A stretch of DNA of 64,000 nucleotides, from NCBI GenBank assembly GCA_000499405.2, contig HG738140.1:8769560-8833559 (forward strand), read 5' to 3'. The stretch is from Onchocerca volvulus. Taxonomy: Eukaryota; Nematoda; Chromadorea; Rhabditida; Onchocercidae. The notes under the pieces are model-generated. The model saw only the letters and a list, made by a program, of their open reading frames with translations. It ran no database searches and was not told where the DNA came from. Positions 1 through 12,497 of this stretch are shown here, piece after piece. The number at the start of each line of letters is the position of its first letter. Positions within the stretch are counted from its first letter, which is position 1. The position numbers and the translations under genes were made by a program.

Positions 1-15
1 ATACTTGTTTCTAAA

Positions 16-330
16 GTGAGATTGATGAAATGAGGTTAGCCAAATTTTTGACTAGAATCGATGAGATTTTGACATCTTTTAGGATAATTGCAGACAGAGA
101 TGATGTTGGAGCTACTCTTCTGATCTATGATGTTTTGTGCTTAGAGAAGTTTTATGTTTTTTGTTGTGGTTTTTTTGTTGTTTTATTTTTCTTTTTGTTG
201 TAAATTTTTATGTTTTTCAGATTTTATTCTTCTAAGACTTAATATTAAAAAAAATTTCTTTCGCAGCTGGACAAAAAATGCTCTGTTTATGCTTCTTCTT
301 CAATCAAATTTAATACTAATTAAATTTATA
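16..330 (+). CDS. Possible 3' exons of a gene cut by the left edge
   Basis: A coding-like stretch is open from an acceptor-like AAG near 15 to about 147. It includes the segment RIDEILTSFRIIADRDDVGA and could end at a GTTTTA donor inside a GAG-AAG pair. A second possible exon follows a good acceptor (TTTCTTTCGCAG, ending about 266). Its phase-0 frame is short, ends in TAA, and begins LDKKCSVYASSS. The best donor leaves phase 2, so the two pieces do not join cleanly in that frame. I do not recognise the protein. It could be the C-terminus of a gene starting left of the window, or chance open sequence. Confidence 0.25.
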
Positions 331-349
331 ATATTAGATAATAAATAAT

Positions 350-1380
350 CATTTCCAAAAATATTTGGTTAGTACAGCTGCGCTTTTGCATTGTTAAAAT
401 TTGCTATTTGGTATTGGGATGTATTCTTAAACAAGCGTGCTTACCATTTATATCATTTCAATACACACTTCTGCCTTATATTTCCTAGTGATTATTAATG
501 ACTAATATTTTAGGATGAATTCAACTAATTTTTTCACGATTTCGAACAGAAACACAATTTGATGTCTTCTGTTAATCCAATCCATTATAACTTTCTGAAT
601 CCCGGCTAAATTATTGAGATATAGAATGATGGAATGTAAATACACAAGAAACCCATAACATCTTCAGCCAATAATTCCTGCCCGCATATCTCAAAAATCA
701 CCATTTGTCATATTCAGCTAATCAAGCATTTCGACAATTTTTGCGCAGAAAATGCTTTTCAAAAACTCGTCGAGAAGATGAATAAAGAAAGTAGCAAGAA
801 CAATTCGGATCAATTTCTTTTTTTAATCTACTCAATTTATCACATGAAATTAATTATCAATTTATCGGAAAAAAATGTCAAAGCAGGCTTAGCATCGATT
901 CATTTTCTATACGTAATGGTTTGAACTAGTTGGAAAAAGACTCCTCTTCACTTCCAGTAACCCAATCAAAACTCGGAAAAATAGCAATCATACTAAGAAC
1001 TTCATGATCTAATCAAATTAATAGAAAGGATAAATTGGGTCCAACAACGATTGTCTGGCTAGTTGATTGGAGATTTGATGAAATTAATGACGGAAATTAG
1101 GAGTGTGTTGGAGAAGAGAAGCAGGGATCGATGAAACTGGGGTGATGCGATGGTGAGTAATGTAGAGAATGAGAAAAGAAGGAGAGATAGGGATAGTGTG
1201 TGAAATAGGACTGGAAGGATATTTGTGAAAAGAACTTAATTAAGTGATAATCTAAAGAAAGAGAGAGAGAAGAGAGAACTGGGGTGAGGAAGATTCGAAA
1301 GAGTGATAAAGATTTGAAATAGTGCATTATGAATAAATTTGGGAAGGGGAAAGAAGGAAACGTTTCTTTTCATCCCTAAC
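350..1380. other. Upstream intergenic region of the LYRM4-MNAT1 pair
   Basis: I see no convincing gene here. The sequence is AT-rich. From about 1085 to 1360 the plus strand is strongly purine-biased (GA-rich), which creates long but low-complexity reading frames on the minus strand that I regard as spurious. The promoter of the downstream pair presumably lies here, but no core element is recognisable. Confidence 0.5.
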
Positions 1381-1382
1381 AG
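1371..1382 (+). promoter_or_regulatory. Probable trans-splice acceptor before LYRM4
   Basis: The pyrimidine-containing stretch CATCCCTAACAG ends 30 nt before the LYRM4 ATG at 1413, with no upstream coding exon to pair with it. In nematodes such an unpaired acceptor close to the first ATG usually receives a spliced leader. This is inferred from position and sequence only. Confidence 0.45.
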
Positions 1383-1412
1383 TTGACTCGAGAATTGTGG
1401 TGACCAAATCGG

Positions 1413-2162
1413 ATGGAGAGCATTCCACGGACTGGTTGGATCCATCTCTACAAGCAGTTGCTGCGATCTGCCTCACAGGTACGTTGATTCTCACGCATCA
1501 TCATTCCGGAAGTGTCTTCCTAGTTCTTTTCGATGTGTCCGTCTTCCATCTCCAATAAGTGATGCTCGCTGGGAAGAAATGATCACGAAACTTATCCCTA
1601 AATCGATTTCTCATTCCCGAAATCTTTAATTGTCGTGTTGGTTGACAAATTACTTCTAAGATTACTTTTCTGCGAGAATCGCTATTGTTGTTTTTTTAGT
1701 TTCCGCAGTATAATTATCGGGAGTTTTTCAAACGAAGAATACGCGATCACTTTACGGCAGCTGTGAAAAACAACAACGTCTCACAAACCGAATTTTACGA
1801 GGTATCCATCATTACCATAGTTTTAAATATTATTAATTGTTCTTACAAATAATATTCGGGATATCCGGTCTTATCATTTTGAAGCTCCCTTTAGTATATT
1901 TTGTATAATTGAAACTAGCTCAGTTAGGAGCACTGCGATCTATCTTCGGTAGATGTGATTATACTTTTCCAGTACTTTCATCAAAAAATAGTGAGATCAC
2001 CTGATCATGCTGATGGGAAATCAGGTTTTGAAATGTATCATTTTCCAGAAGTGTCAAGAGCTGCTGCAAGCAATTCGTCGTCAATCCACTTTATACCAGA
2101 ATTATCCTATTTCGAAACTTGTGATAGAAGAAAAAGCTGGTGATAAAAAATCTGCTTTGTGA
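1413..2162 (+). CDS. LYRM4: LYR-motif protein LYRM4/ISD11, Fe-S cluster assembly
   Basis: Three exons (1413-1478, 1700-1801, 2049-2162), all joined in phase 0, encode 93 residues. The N-terminus carries the LYR-family signature in HLYKQLLRSASQ (residues 11-22). It is followed by FPQYNYREFFKRRIRDHF, which aligns without gaps with the human ISD11 motif FSAYNY...RRIRDAF. The family's mitochondrial protein binds and stabilises the cysteine desulfurase NFS1 and the acyl carrier protein in Fe-S cluster assembly. Length matches the family (about 90 aa). The acceptor for exon 2 was placed at TTTTTTTAG rather than nine bases downstream because this keeps the alignment length. The stop lies only 30 nt before the MNAT1 ATG, suggesting a shared transcript. 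Confidence 0.9.
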
Positions 2163-2192
2163 TTTAGTAAAGGAATCATCTGAAAGTGTAAA
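2163..2192 (+). promoter_or_regulatory. Very short intercistronic spacer between LYRM4 and MNAT1
   Basis: Thirty bases separate the LYRM4 stop (2160-2162) from the MNAT1 ATG (2193). An acceptor-like ATTTAG ends at 2167, just 5 nt after the stop. There is no poly(A) signal in the gap. This matches a compact nematode operon in which the downstream cistron is freed by trans-splicing almost at the upstream stop codon. It is an inference from spacing and one AG. Confidence 0.6.
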
Positions 2193-3774
2193 ATGCGGGA
2201 ATGTCCAAAATGTAAAGCAAAGAAATACAGCAATCAAACAATGGTAATGATGATTAATGAATGTGGTCATCCATTGTGCAGGTAACTGAATAGTTCGAAT
2301 AGTTCAATCAGTTAGCGTAAGGAAATATTTTGGAGCATAAGCTATTATTTCAAATAATACTACATTTCACGTCTGGCAGTTTTAGAAATTGTGTGGAAAA
2401 TCTATTTGCTCGCAACAGCGGTCCTTGTCCACAGTGTGGGAAAATTTTATGGAAAAAAGGATTCTGGGAACAAATCTTTGATGACCCTATGGTGGAAAAA
2501 GAAAATCATATTCGTAAAAAACTTAAAAAGGTAATCTTTACTTTTCTAATTTTATATTAAATCATTAGATTTATTCGTTTGATGGGAAAAGTGGGAAGTC
2601 GTGCAGATCACTTTGTCTTTTATGAACTTTCTCAAGTTCATCTTTACTCGCTACATCGGCTATCTTCAGATTTATAATTTGAAACGAGCGGATTTTCCAA
2701 CGCTGCGCGATTTCAACAATTATTTGGAACGAATTGAAACGATTGTCATGAATTTAACCTATAATATTGATGTTGAAGAGACGGAAACTGAAATTAACCG
2801 TTTTAAAGCGGAGAACAGTGAACTTATCGAAAGAAATAAACGCAAAGTACATTAGTTTTGTATTTACATGATGAATCAAGAACAATGCACTTTTATTTTG
2901 CACTATGCTAAATGATTTTTAAAAGATCTACTTGGCGGTGATTTGTAGATTATTAGTTGATCCGTTATTTTTGGACTCAGATCCATAAAAAAGAAAAAAT
3001 CGTTTTTAGCTCGATGAAGATCAAATATGGGTCCTTCAAATGTTGGAAGAAGAGCAGAAAAGGAAAAAGCATTGTATAGAAAGTACCGGAGACGAAGAAG
3101 TGAGTGGCTTTCCTTGATGGACTGAATTGTTCCAAATTCTATGCAAATAGTTAATTCTGAGATATTTTTAGGAATTATCTGGAAAAGTGATTAGTTCAAA
3201 TAAATCTAAAGCAATAATTGACGAACTTCGTGAGTCCGATTTACCTGCAGAAGTAATTTTGGATCGTCAGAGAAAAAGGCAAATTGAAGCAGAACTTGCC
3301 GAAAAAGAGGAGGCTGCAAGGCGTAAGAAATCTAAAATGGGTATGGATTAAGTATCAGTTTAATTATTCGAGATTTTGCATTTTTATTCTCAAGCGGTCT
3401 TTGGCTATAAATAAATTATATCAGATTCATTTTTAGGATTTTCGAATAAAATTACTGAAACTTAAACAATAAAAGAGAAAATGAAAACGATCAATTAATT
3501 GCACAAGTTCATTCTAATTATAGAAGCTCAACAGAAACGTCTCGATACGACATCTTTTGCATCAGTTCGTATCAGTGGTGCACCGTTTGTGTACCATGCA
3601 CCAGAGCTTCCCATCAACGGACCATCACTTCCAAATCCTGAGGATTTGTCTCGGCTGGGATATTTGCAGCATGTCTTACATATCAGTGGGAATCGACATG
3701 CTGGTGGATTTACACCAGAAACATGCTGCATGCGTGCTTTATTTGATTCCAGGATTGATTTGTTTTTACTTTGA
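2193..3774 (+). CDS. MNAT1: CDK-activating kinase assembly factor MAT1 (TFIIH/CAK subunit)
   Basis: Six exons (2193-2281, 2386-2530, 2670-2846, 3010-3099, 3172-3340, 3524-3774) join in frame to 306 aa; human MAT1 has 309. An N-terminal C3HC4 RING has all ligands visible: C4, C7, C24, H26, C29, C32, C44, C47. Next comes the MAT1 middle region (WEQIFDDPMVEKE, then DFPTLRDFNNYLE and MNLTYNIDVEETE), a charged coiled coil, and a C-terminal block (NPEDLSRLGYLQHV) like the human CDK7-cyclin H-binding end. The family anchors CDK7-cyclin H in TFIIH and stimulates its kinase activity, so it serves transcription initiation and the cell cycle. It follows LYRM4 by 30 nt, probably in an operon. Confidence 0.93.
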
Positions 3775-3945
3775 AGCTTTGATTATGTAGATTATTGATA
3801 GTATGTGGTGAGCGAAAAACTGATTTGACCGGCAATTTTTTCCAGATATTGTAAACTGGAATATGTAATCATCTGAAACATTTTTTGTTTATTTTTCATA
3901 TGGTTTTAATTCATGTGGATTGGAAGATCTCTAGTTATCAAATTG

Positions 3946-3951
3946 AATAAA
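3946..3951 (+). terminator. Poly(A) signal for MNAT1
   Basis: Canonical AATAAA about 170 nt after the MNAT1 stop codon, on the coding strand. No alternative plus-strand gene lies between them. Confidence 0.5.
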
Positions 3952-4846
3952 CTTTTCATATTTTCAGTTCTTGCTAGCTTATTTTTATCGCTGCTTCAGG
4001 GATTCTTTTCATCATGACGATACATATAACTTCATCACTTAACATTTTGCGTTATAATAATTGAGAACTCACTTAAATTATTTTTTATACCATTTGGAAA
4101 TTTTACGGATCTTGTTTGGAATAATTGTTGTTTGTATTAAAAAATGAACACTTTAGTATAGAATTCTAAAAATGTGAATTATTATTATCATTAATAGTTA
4201 TTATTTTCATTATTATGTTTTTTTTATCGAGCTCGCTGCTTTGCCTGTTATATTTTATTTTCCTTCGAAGCTGGTAATAATTCTTTCATTCATCTTGTTC
4301 ACTTCATATGAACAGTTTTTTCCGTAATTATACTTCTTTTTTTCGATCGTCTTATGCATTTCTTGTATCAGTTTAATTTTCAGATTTGATCAAAGGCTGT
4401 AATGCTTTCAGAAAAATCCATTTATAGAATTTAGCTCCTAAAACTAATTAATTTATGTCCATATCATCTCAAGTATTCCAACACCAAAATAAAATAACTA
4501 TTCACGGTGATTTCTAAATGTTTAATTCATTCATTATATTTTAAGTGCTGTTTCAATTTATTGTGTTTTTTTCATTTTCTTTGCAAATAAAGTATCAATT
4601 AGAATGTCTTTAATTGCTTTCTATACTGGACAATTTTTTTTTTCCACATAGTTGGCATTTATTTTTATTTTTATATTTCATAATCCAGAAAATCTGAGAA
4701 AACGTTCTAAACTCTTTAGGATCTAATTTCTAAAAATGTGAGTCCATGGATAGTGACTCATATCATTGAGAAGTGGATATTTGCTAGATATAGTACTATT
4801 GGTAATCGGCCGGTAATCAGCCTTAGATTACAGAGGGGATTTTGTG

Positions 4847-4922
4847 TCTAATCTTCTTGATTCATTTCTAGTAGTTGGAATTTATCTAATCTTCTTAATT
4901 CATTTCTAGTAGCTGGAATTTC
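4847..4922. repeat. 38-bp tandem duplication
   Basis: Two adjacent copies of a unit beginning TCTAATCTTCTTGATTCATT occupy 4847-4884 and 4885-4922. They differ at only about two visible positions (GATTC/AATTC and GTTGG/GCTGG). High identity implies a recent local duplication in non-coding DNA. Confidence 0.8.
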
Positions 4923-5489
4923 TGGGGTTTGGCGGCAATATGTCTGATGTATTGTGCCTTTTCAAGATTTTTAGTATATTTGTTTTCATTCTTTATTGTT
5001 GCTTGTACAGAAACAAATCACAAGAAGTTTCGGATTCAGCAGAAGAGATAAAATGTTCTAAGTGCTGCCATTTTTAAAGTTAGTTCTGTGGGAAATATTT
5101 AGCGATTATTCTTCCAAAAATGTTATTCAAGTTGAAATACAGCTTCGCTGATGTTATTAGTTTATAAATTATGTCATTATGGTTATTGCAATATTTTATG
5201 ATCAATCAGTCGGTCGATCTGATTATTTTTCAAGTAGTTTAGTTACTAAGATAAAAAGCTCGAGTAAATTGTTTGTAACTCCTTTTTCAGCAAATTTTAC
5301 TCAATTCAGGCTCGTTTATGCTTCCGCATTGCTTTGTTTTGAAATCATTACATTATACAAGAAATAAAGATAATAAGAATGAATTGTCGCTGCCTCATTC
5401 TATTTAAGAAGTTCTATTCTTCGGAGAAAGACATGATTGCGCACCTGCTCTGAAATCAGATTCAGTATGGATTCTTAAATCAGAAATAA

Positions 5490-5499
5490 TTGTTCTTAG
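5490..5499 (+). promoter_or_regulatory. Probable trans-splice acceptor before TNPO3
   Basis: TTGTTCTTAG ends 16 nt before the TNPO3 ATG at 5516. It has no matching upstream coding exon, consistent with spliced-leader addition. Confidence 0.45.
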
Positions 5500-5515
5500 T
5501 TGAAATCATTAAAGG

Positions 5516-8500
5516 ATGGATGATATCGAAACGGTGTATCATGCAATTGCAGTATTAAATGGGTCTGACAGTACTGCGTGCAGTAAAGCTAGCATTTGGC
5601 TTGGAGAATTTCAAAAATCCGTAAGTTTGGTTTTTTATTTTTATTAGAAAGAGCTCTCATATACAGATGTTATGGAATATAGAATGAATTTAATCTTGAA
5701 TTTGTGGTAAATAATGATTTTAGGTGTATTCATGGTCCATATGTGATCGTATATTGTCTGAACGTCGAGATTCAACAGCTAGTTACTTTGCTGCTCAAAC
5801 GATGAGACAAAAGTTATTGCATTCTATGAAGGAATTGCCATCTTCTTCGCATTTGTCGTTAAGGGATTCGCTAATTAACCACTTGAGGTTCTTATTTCAT
5901 CGTTAATGTATTTGTTAAAGTTACATTCAGTTGGTTAAAAGTCCACATTTAAAAGGCAGATTCGGTTTAATTGTTTTACAGTTGTGAACTTTTTGAAGAT
6001 AAATTTTAGTAAATATTATTTTTGCCACAAGAATTTAATCAATTACGACATTGTGAATTGCAATTAAAGGCGTTTATCACTTTTCTTTAAGTTTTAAAGT
6101 GTTTTGATAGTCTTTGAAAATTGAAATCTTTTTGCCTGATAAGTCTTTCCATTTTCGGTAATTGATGGGCTTATCAATTTTAGAAACTATGAATGTTATC
6201 CACTTGAAAAGAATTCAGTGATCATAACACAACTTTGCCTAGCGCTTTCCGATCTTTATTTACAAGTACCAGAGTGGACTAATTTTGTTGTGGAAATCCT
6301 TGAAAAGTTGTTTGGATTTTATTTGTTTGGAAATGACTTCATTTTTTTTTTTTCGATACAGTAATTTCAGTTGTTTCCTTTGTCTGAAAACAGTTTACTT
6401 TAGTAATACTGAAAGCATACTTTTCATTTATTTCTTATGATGGTTCTGTTGATTCAGGTCAGAAAGCAGTTCTATAAGATTATGCTTTCATTATTTAAAT
6501 CTTATTTTCTTTTTGAATGTTACCGCTTCCGAACAAATGGACTTATTTTGTCCATTTTATAGATTCGGAACGCCTGACAAAACTCCTGTTTTACTTACTT
6601 TCTTGAAAACTTTGCCAGAAGAAGTGCAAAGTTCACATCTGAGGATTGGTGAAAATCGACGCCGTATAGTTAACACAGAACTGGCACAAAAAACGCAGGC
6701 AGTCATTCATTTTTTAGTAAGTTTTTATTAATGGATGTTAATTTGAATTAATTTTTCTCCATCATGCAGCTTTTCTTATGCAGCATTTCCACTTGCAGTG
6801 TTTCGTAGTTTATCAAGATACATATATGCACAATTATGTAAGTATTATATCTTCAATTTTTCTTGCAGAGTCAAGTTTGTATTTTCAATGGTAATGACGA
6901 TGCGATACTGAAAAGAGTCCTAAGTTGTTTTAGTTCCTGGTTGTTAAATCCGCTAATTCCAACTGATGATATCGCAACAAGCGACCTGCTCAAATATGTT
7001 TTCTCACTTCTGGTTGAGTTTTCATATGCTTTGGATGGTTTAAATATTTTTTTATTTAAATTTTTAAACATCGAAAAAATTCAAAAAATTGGCTTTATAT
7101 TGTTCCATTTGAAAGAACATTATAAATCAAAGTTTGGAAAAAATGATTATATTTTTGGAGAAAAAAAAAAAGGAAAGAAAATAGTAGATTAATGATATAT
7201 TATTGATTAATCGATTTTTTGGAGTATAAGTCTATGTAAATTTATTTTGCAGCAGAATTCAAATTCACCCAATTCATTGCATGATTCGGCTTGTGAGTGT
7301 ATTGTATCAGCATTATATCGTGCTGAAGATACCAACGTCAATCGTGTTCTAGCTGGAGCTCTGCAAACTGCGTGCTATGGGATGGCGGATAGTTTTTCAA
7401 TGGCTGTTGCCAATGATGATTTTGATAGGTTCATTTTAAATTTTAAAATTCTTCAAAATTCAAAGAAAGAAAAAAGAAAAATCCGAATGCAAATAATGCT
7501 GATATTTTTCATTTAGTTATTGTGAAATTCCTTTTTGTATTAAGGAAATCATGCAAAATAGCAGTAAAACATAAACATTGATCCAGGTTGCAAGGATATG
7601 CACGAGTATTTTGTGAATTAAGCGAATCACTCCTAGAATGTATGATCCGGGAACCTGGACGAGACCTTGGTGATTTTCAAAGCATCGAATTGCTCCTTCT
7701 TCTAGCTGGCTATCATGATTATAATGTAAGTTATGACTTCTTACCTAATTTCGAAAGATTTACAGTTATTGTATTGTGCTTACATTTTTCATTAAAAGGC
7801 TGTTTAGCTAGTGGAAATGACTTTCAACATCTGGTATCGCCTTTCTGAACATCTCTATGAAAGGAATGACGATGAACTGAATTCTCAATTCAAACCGTAT
7901 ATTGAAAGGTTGGATAATTTATATTGTGATTCTTTTTTTTTTTTTACCTTAATCTAGAAGTTAAGCATATACGACTCTATTCACCCCGGAAATGTTGTTA
8001 ACAATTATGCTGCTAACATCTTGTAAAGAACTCCAAAATATTGATGAATATTGACGATATTGATAGATTGGAGTGGGACTATATTGTAGGATAATCCTGG
8101 TATCTCTTAGATCAAGAAAAATAAAGAACACAGTCATAAGTCGTTTCAGATTTAAATGTTGTTCACTTCTCTTTATGTTATTTCTTTAATAAAGTAGAAT
8201 TTGTGTTTTCATGTTCAATTAAGGTACATTATGGCACTCTACAAGCATTGTCGCTTTGATACTGATCAGGAAGATATTCCGGATGAAAATGATGATTTTG
8301 TTGAATTTCGAGGTCAAGTTTCGGATACTCTCAAGGATGTTGTTTTCATCGTTGGAACTGACCGTTGCATCCAAAGCGTATGTATTTTTATATATGAATT
8401 AAAATTTCATGTTACGATGGTAGAGCAGATTGTAATTCCCTGTTCTATAGATTATGAGTTGAAAATGATTTTTCAGTAGGATTATGAGAATAGGAAGAGG

Positions 8501-11500
8501 GAAACTTTTGGATTTGATTGACGGACTTCAGTTTTTTTTTTTTTTTTTTTTTTTTCAAATATACTGAGGAAAACGTGACACAATTACTGATTAACTTAAT
8601 TCATTAGTTTAGGAGTAATCGAGGGACTTTTTCGAAAGAAACTGAAGATTACTGAATTGGTTTAATTTTGACTATGAATTCGCCGCAGTGTTTTATAGAT
8701 GTTCTCAATACTGCAGTCAGTTTCATCAGGATCTTGGGACGAATCGGAAGCTGCTTTATATATCATTTCAGTAATTGTACATAATATTCTTCCGTAAGTA
8801 TTCTTTTTCGTTATATAGTTGATACTTGGTCTTATGTAATCTGTTTTGAATCAAAGTGAATTAAGTTCAGCGAAAAGAAATTTTACGTTTGCTGAAACAA
8901 ATCTCCATATAAAGAAAGATTTTTATCATCAGATTCGGTAATTCCAATAGGCTAAGATAAATGGCTTTCAAGCAGTTATTCTTGATATAGTATTATCAAA
9001 ATAACTGTAATATCTGATTCATGTAATTAATCTTACTGATTTTTTGCTGTTTTACTTTCTTAATTGATGATAAATTTTATTGTGATACAATATCATAGCG
9101 TATCACAATAAAGTGCCATAAGATGTGCTAATTGTCCAAAAGTTTATTGTGATACGTTGGTGTTCATTTGTTGTTATTGTTATCTTGATGTTTTTATCTT
9201 ATTTTCGGCTACTGGTTAACTTAATTTTAGGACAGAAGAAACAGTGGTTCCGCTTTTGATCCATGCTGTACTGATTATGCCTGTTACATCTCATCCCATA
9301 CTGACTAATACCTCTATTAAATTGCTTGGAAATTTAATTGATTGGTTGCACGAAAATAAACAGTATCAAGGTTTGTCAGTTATTTCAGTATGTATATGCT
9401 CGCTGAAAAGATGTAGAAATTAGTTTCGCATGACTAGATTGAGTTTTTAAAATTTTTCATTGTTCAAATATTTGCTTATTCTTCAAACTTTTAGGAAGAT
9501 TTCATTTAGAGCCTTGCATTACTTGGTTGCTAGATAAGGTACAGAAACCATGCTTTGTTCGAGCTGCTTCCGAATCTCTTTATGGAATCTGTGAAAAATG
9601 CGAAAGTAATTGTTTGGAACATTTTAATTCTATACTTGCTATCATTCATCTTCTGGAAAATGGCGAACATAAAGGACAACAGCTAGAACATTCTATTCTC
9701 TTACTTCTGCAAGGTTTACTTTTTTCTTATTTATATTGGATAGCTTTCGCTTCTCACTTATTTATAGTTAACAAGATTTCATGTAAAAATTTTTTTTTTT
9801 GATTTCGCAGATCATCGATTTTTCTTTATTTTGTTCATGAAAACAATTAAGAGTTAGTTTGAAGAATTTAATTTAAGAATATAGTTGTTTTACTGAGCAT
9901 TTGTTTTATCTGACATATTTCAGATATCGCTGAAATCAGTAATGCTTGATTATGTCACTTTTTATCCCATTTTAATAATTATTGATTTTGATTAGAAAGA
10001 TCTTAAAAATTAGCGCTTAATCATCATCTATTTAGAACAGTACCATCTTGAAGTCATCATTAAAAAATATTTGGAAATGAATAATAATGAGCTTTATTGT
10101 CTAAAATAGCTCTTTTTTTAGCGTGCTCTTCAATGCTGAATGGTTTGCCAGCAGAAGAAACTGCAACTCGATTAAGGCGCTTAGTTGAACCCCAAATAAC
10201 ACGTTTGACTGCAGTAAATTTCATTTTCAAATATTACATCTCCATTTCTTATGCAAATTATATTTTCTGGAAATTTTTATCTCCTAAATTATATTTAAGC
10301 GTCTTAGTTGTTGCTTTATTTCACAGACTATTATTTTAAATTTGTCTAGCTCCTTAAATCGAAGGCGGTTGTATCATGCAGCGAATCACAAGACGGTAAT
10401 GAAAATGTGTCAGATTCATGGTATGTTTTGAGTCGTGATCCAGTTTTATGGGTCGATAGAATAGCTGCAATCTTTCGACATGTTCAGCCATGGACTCACC
10501 AAGCATGCAATCCGAAAAATAATGTCCAAAATGGTATTAATTATCAATGTTTTTCAAAATCATATCTATTAAAAATTTACTGAATTATCTTTATCTCCTT
10601 TCTTGACCCAGTTTAATTTATTTCTATATAGGAAGCTCTACAAATGCAAATGATGACATTCCGGCATTATGGATTACAACTGTGAAAGAAGTTTGGCCAT
10701 TTGTTCTGGAAACTTGTAGAAAATATGAAAAGAATACTCGAGTCGTTGAGCATTGTTGTCGAGCGATACGATTCATGATACGCTTTCTTGAAGTCCATTC
10801 GATTACTTTTATCGAATCTCTCGTTGAACAAGTAATTACTCATATAGCTGAAAAAACAAGCGTGGTTTTCCTTTATCAACGGGCATATATTAGAATATTT
10901 TGATATTGATATTCTGTTAGATATTTGCTGTTCGACTGCATCACCATATCATTTTTTTTTGTGATGTATCAAATAATTTTTAGATGGTTGATATATATAA
11001 TCGCCACCCTCATTCATGCTTTCTTTATTTGGCCAGTATTTTGGTCGATGAATACGGTCATTTGGATAATTGTCGATCCGGATTAGTTCATATGCTTAAT
11101 GTAAACTTTTTCCGCTGATTGATAGTTCAATCAAATTTTATTGAACAATTATGTTGTTTGTAATATTAACTATCTATAGTAAAATGTTAATTCACGAGAG
11201 ATCGAGCCTTAAATGATGCAACATATAATACACATTTCTAAAGTGTTGCTTAGATACATATAAACCAAATAATTTTTTTTTTTTAATTTTCGTGTTTTTT
11301 CATATTTTTTTCTTTTTATATTTCCAGATTTTATGTAATAGTTCGTTCAAGCTGCTGCAGGAACAAAACGGTTTTCGCAATCATCCAGATACAATCGATG
11401 ATATGTTTAGACTGGCTATTAGGTGATTTATTTAACAGTCTTCTAAACTTAATCAACAATTGGAAAATCTTCTGATTCAAGGGTATGAAAATTTATAAAA

Positions 11501-12497
11501 GCAATAAACTTGGAGTTCATTTTTTTGTTTCAGGTTCGTACAACGTGCACCATCAGTATTTTTCCAAGAACCAATAAGTGCGCAATTGTTTGAATGTGGA
11601 CTTGTAGGTTTAGATGTTGATCATGTTGATGCAAACAGATCAGTAACCAAATTCTTTTCCGAATGTGTTACATCATTACTTATTGCAAGAAAGGTAAAAG
11701 AAACTTTGAATTTTCCAGAGCTCAAAAATTATTAGAAAAGTATAAATGAACACTATGGAAAGGACATTTCTTTATTAGCTATGTGCAGTAGAAGATTTCA
11801 TATTAGTTTATCATTTTGATTCGATTAATTGTTTAGAAATAGATTAACAATAATCTTCAATGAAATAGGATTTCATGAATGCTAAATTATATCATTTTGC
11901 AGTCCAATTATCGAGATGCAGGTGTAGAAGGAGCTGAACAGTTGTTTATGAAATATGGCGAAAGACTGATTAGTGGATCTCTTCAAGCGGCAGTTTTCAG
12001 CGTCTCGGGTACTTTAAAGCGCGATATGGCGGAAATTATCTATTTAATTGGTAAACTATCAAAAGAGGTGCATATTATCGAATAATTCAAGAAGTTATAA
12101 ATGTATTACAAATATATTAATTTTTTGAAATTGGCCGTTGCTTTAATGGATGTAAAATTTTTAGCAATTATCTATCTGGTTGAAAACAACTTTAGAGAAA
12201 TTTCCTCACAATGGGGGCCTTTATGCAACAGCAGAACAACTAGAATGGTTTCATAAAAATGTCTTGGAGTAAGTTATGAAAATTCTGTTTAATTTGATGG
12301 AATTTAAGATAAATTAAGTCTCATAACTTTCCAGCTATCTGATTTACAATAAATATCTTCTTTGGAATTCCAAACCGCAAAATTCACGCTTTTATCTGAC
12401 CTCAAATCTATAATTCCAAATTTTAAATTTTTTCAGATCAACTGACTTACGACAAGTATACGTTCAAATTCGTGACTTAATTCGGCTTTATGTATGA
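5516..12497 (+). CDS. TNPO3: Transportin-3 / transportin-SR, importin-beta family nuclear import receptor
   Basis: Twenty-one exons (5516-5620, 5724-5887, 6184-6306, 6563-6716, 6869-7012, 7253-7428, 7587-7725, 7808-7908, 8224-8377, 8699-8793, 9231-9370, 9495-9713, 10122-10213, 10350-10533, 10632-10831, 10984-11100, 11328-11422, 11534-11693, 11903-12067, 12165-12268, 12437-12497) close in frame to 963 aa; human TNPO3 has 923. Similarity to TNPO3 is continuous. Examples are [10 protein letters not shown] and [10 protein letters not shown] near the N-terminus, [49 protein letters not shown] and [19 protein letters not shown], ending [11 protein letters not shown]. The family is built of HEAT repeats and carries phosphorylated SR splicing factors into the nucleus with Ran-GTP. 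The C. elegans counterpart is tsr-1. Codon phase is preserved throughout, so the locus looks intact. Confidence 0.95.
8532..8555. repeat. Poly-T run in a TNPO3 intron
   Basis: An uninterrupted run of about 24 T lies in the intron between exons 9 and 10. Similar runs recur around 13978-13995, 14691-14708, 15652-15677 and 53511-53528. They are simple low-complexity tracts. Confidence 0.8.
9076..9155. repeat. Perfect 13-bp inverted repeat plus a third direct copy
   Basis: TTTATTGTGATAC at 9076-9088 and its exact reverse complement GTATCACAATAAA at 9100-9112 flank an 11-nt spacer. The same 13-mer recurs in direct orientation at 9143-9155. All lie inside the TNPO3 intron between exons 10 and 11 (8794-9230). 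The palindrome could fold into a hairpin or be a relic of a small inverted-repeat element. Confidence 0.8.

Larger units (their letters stand above)
3775..5498. other. Intergenic region between MNAT1 and TNPO3
   Basis: This contains the MNAT1 3' UTR with a plus-strand AATAAA at 3946-3951, a 38-bp tandem duplication (4847-4922), and otherwise AT-rich sequence without a supportable gene. Short plus-strand open frames near 5180-5370 have no splice-site or codon support. Confidence 0.5.

Noticed and set aside
1097..1445. Minus-strand open frames rich in Ser, Phe, Leu and Pro
   Set aside because: They mirror a GA-rich low-complexity tract on the plus strand and show no splice or family support.
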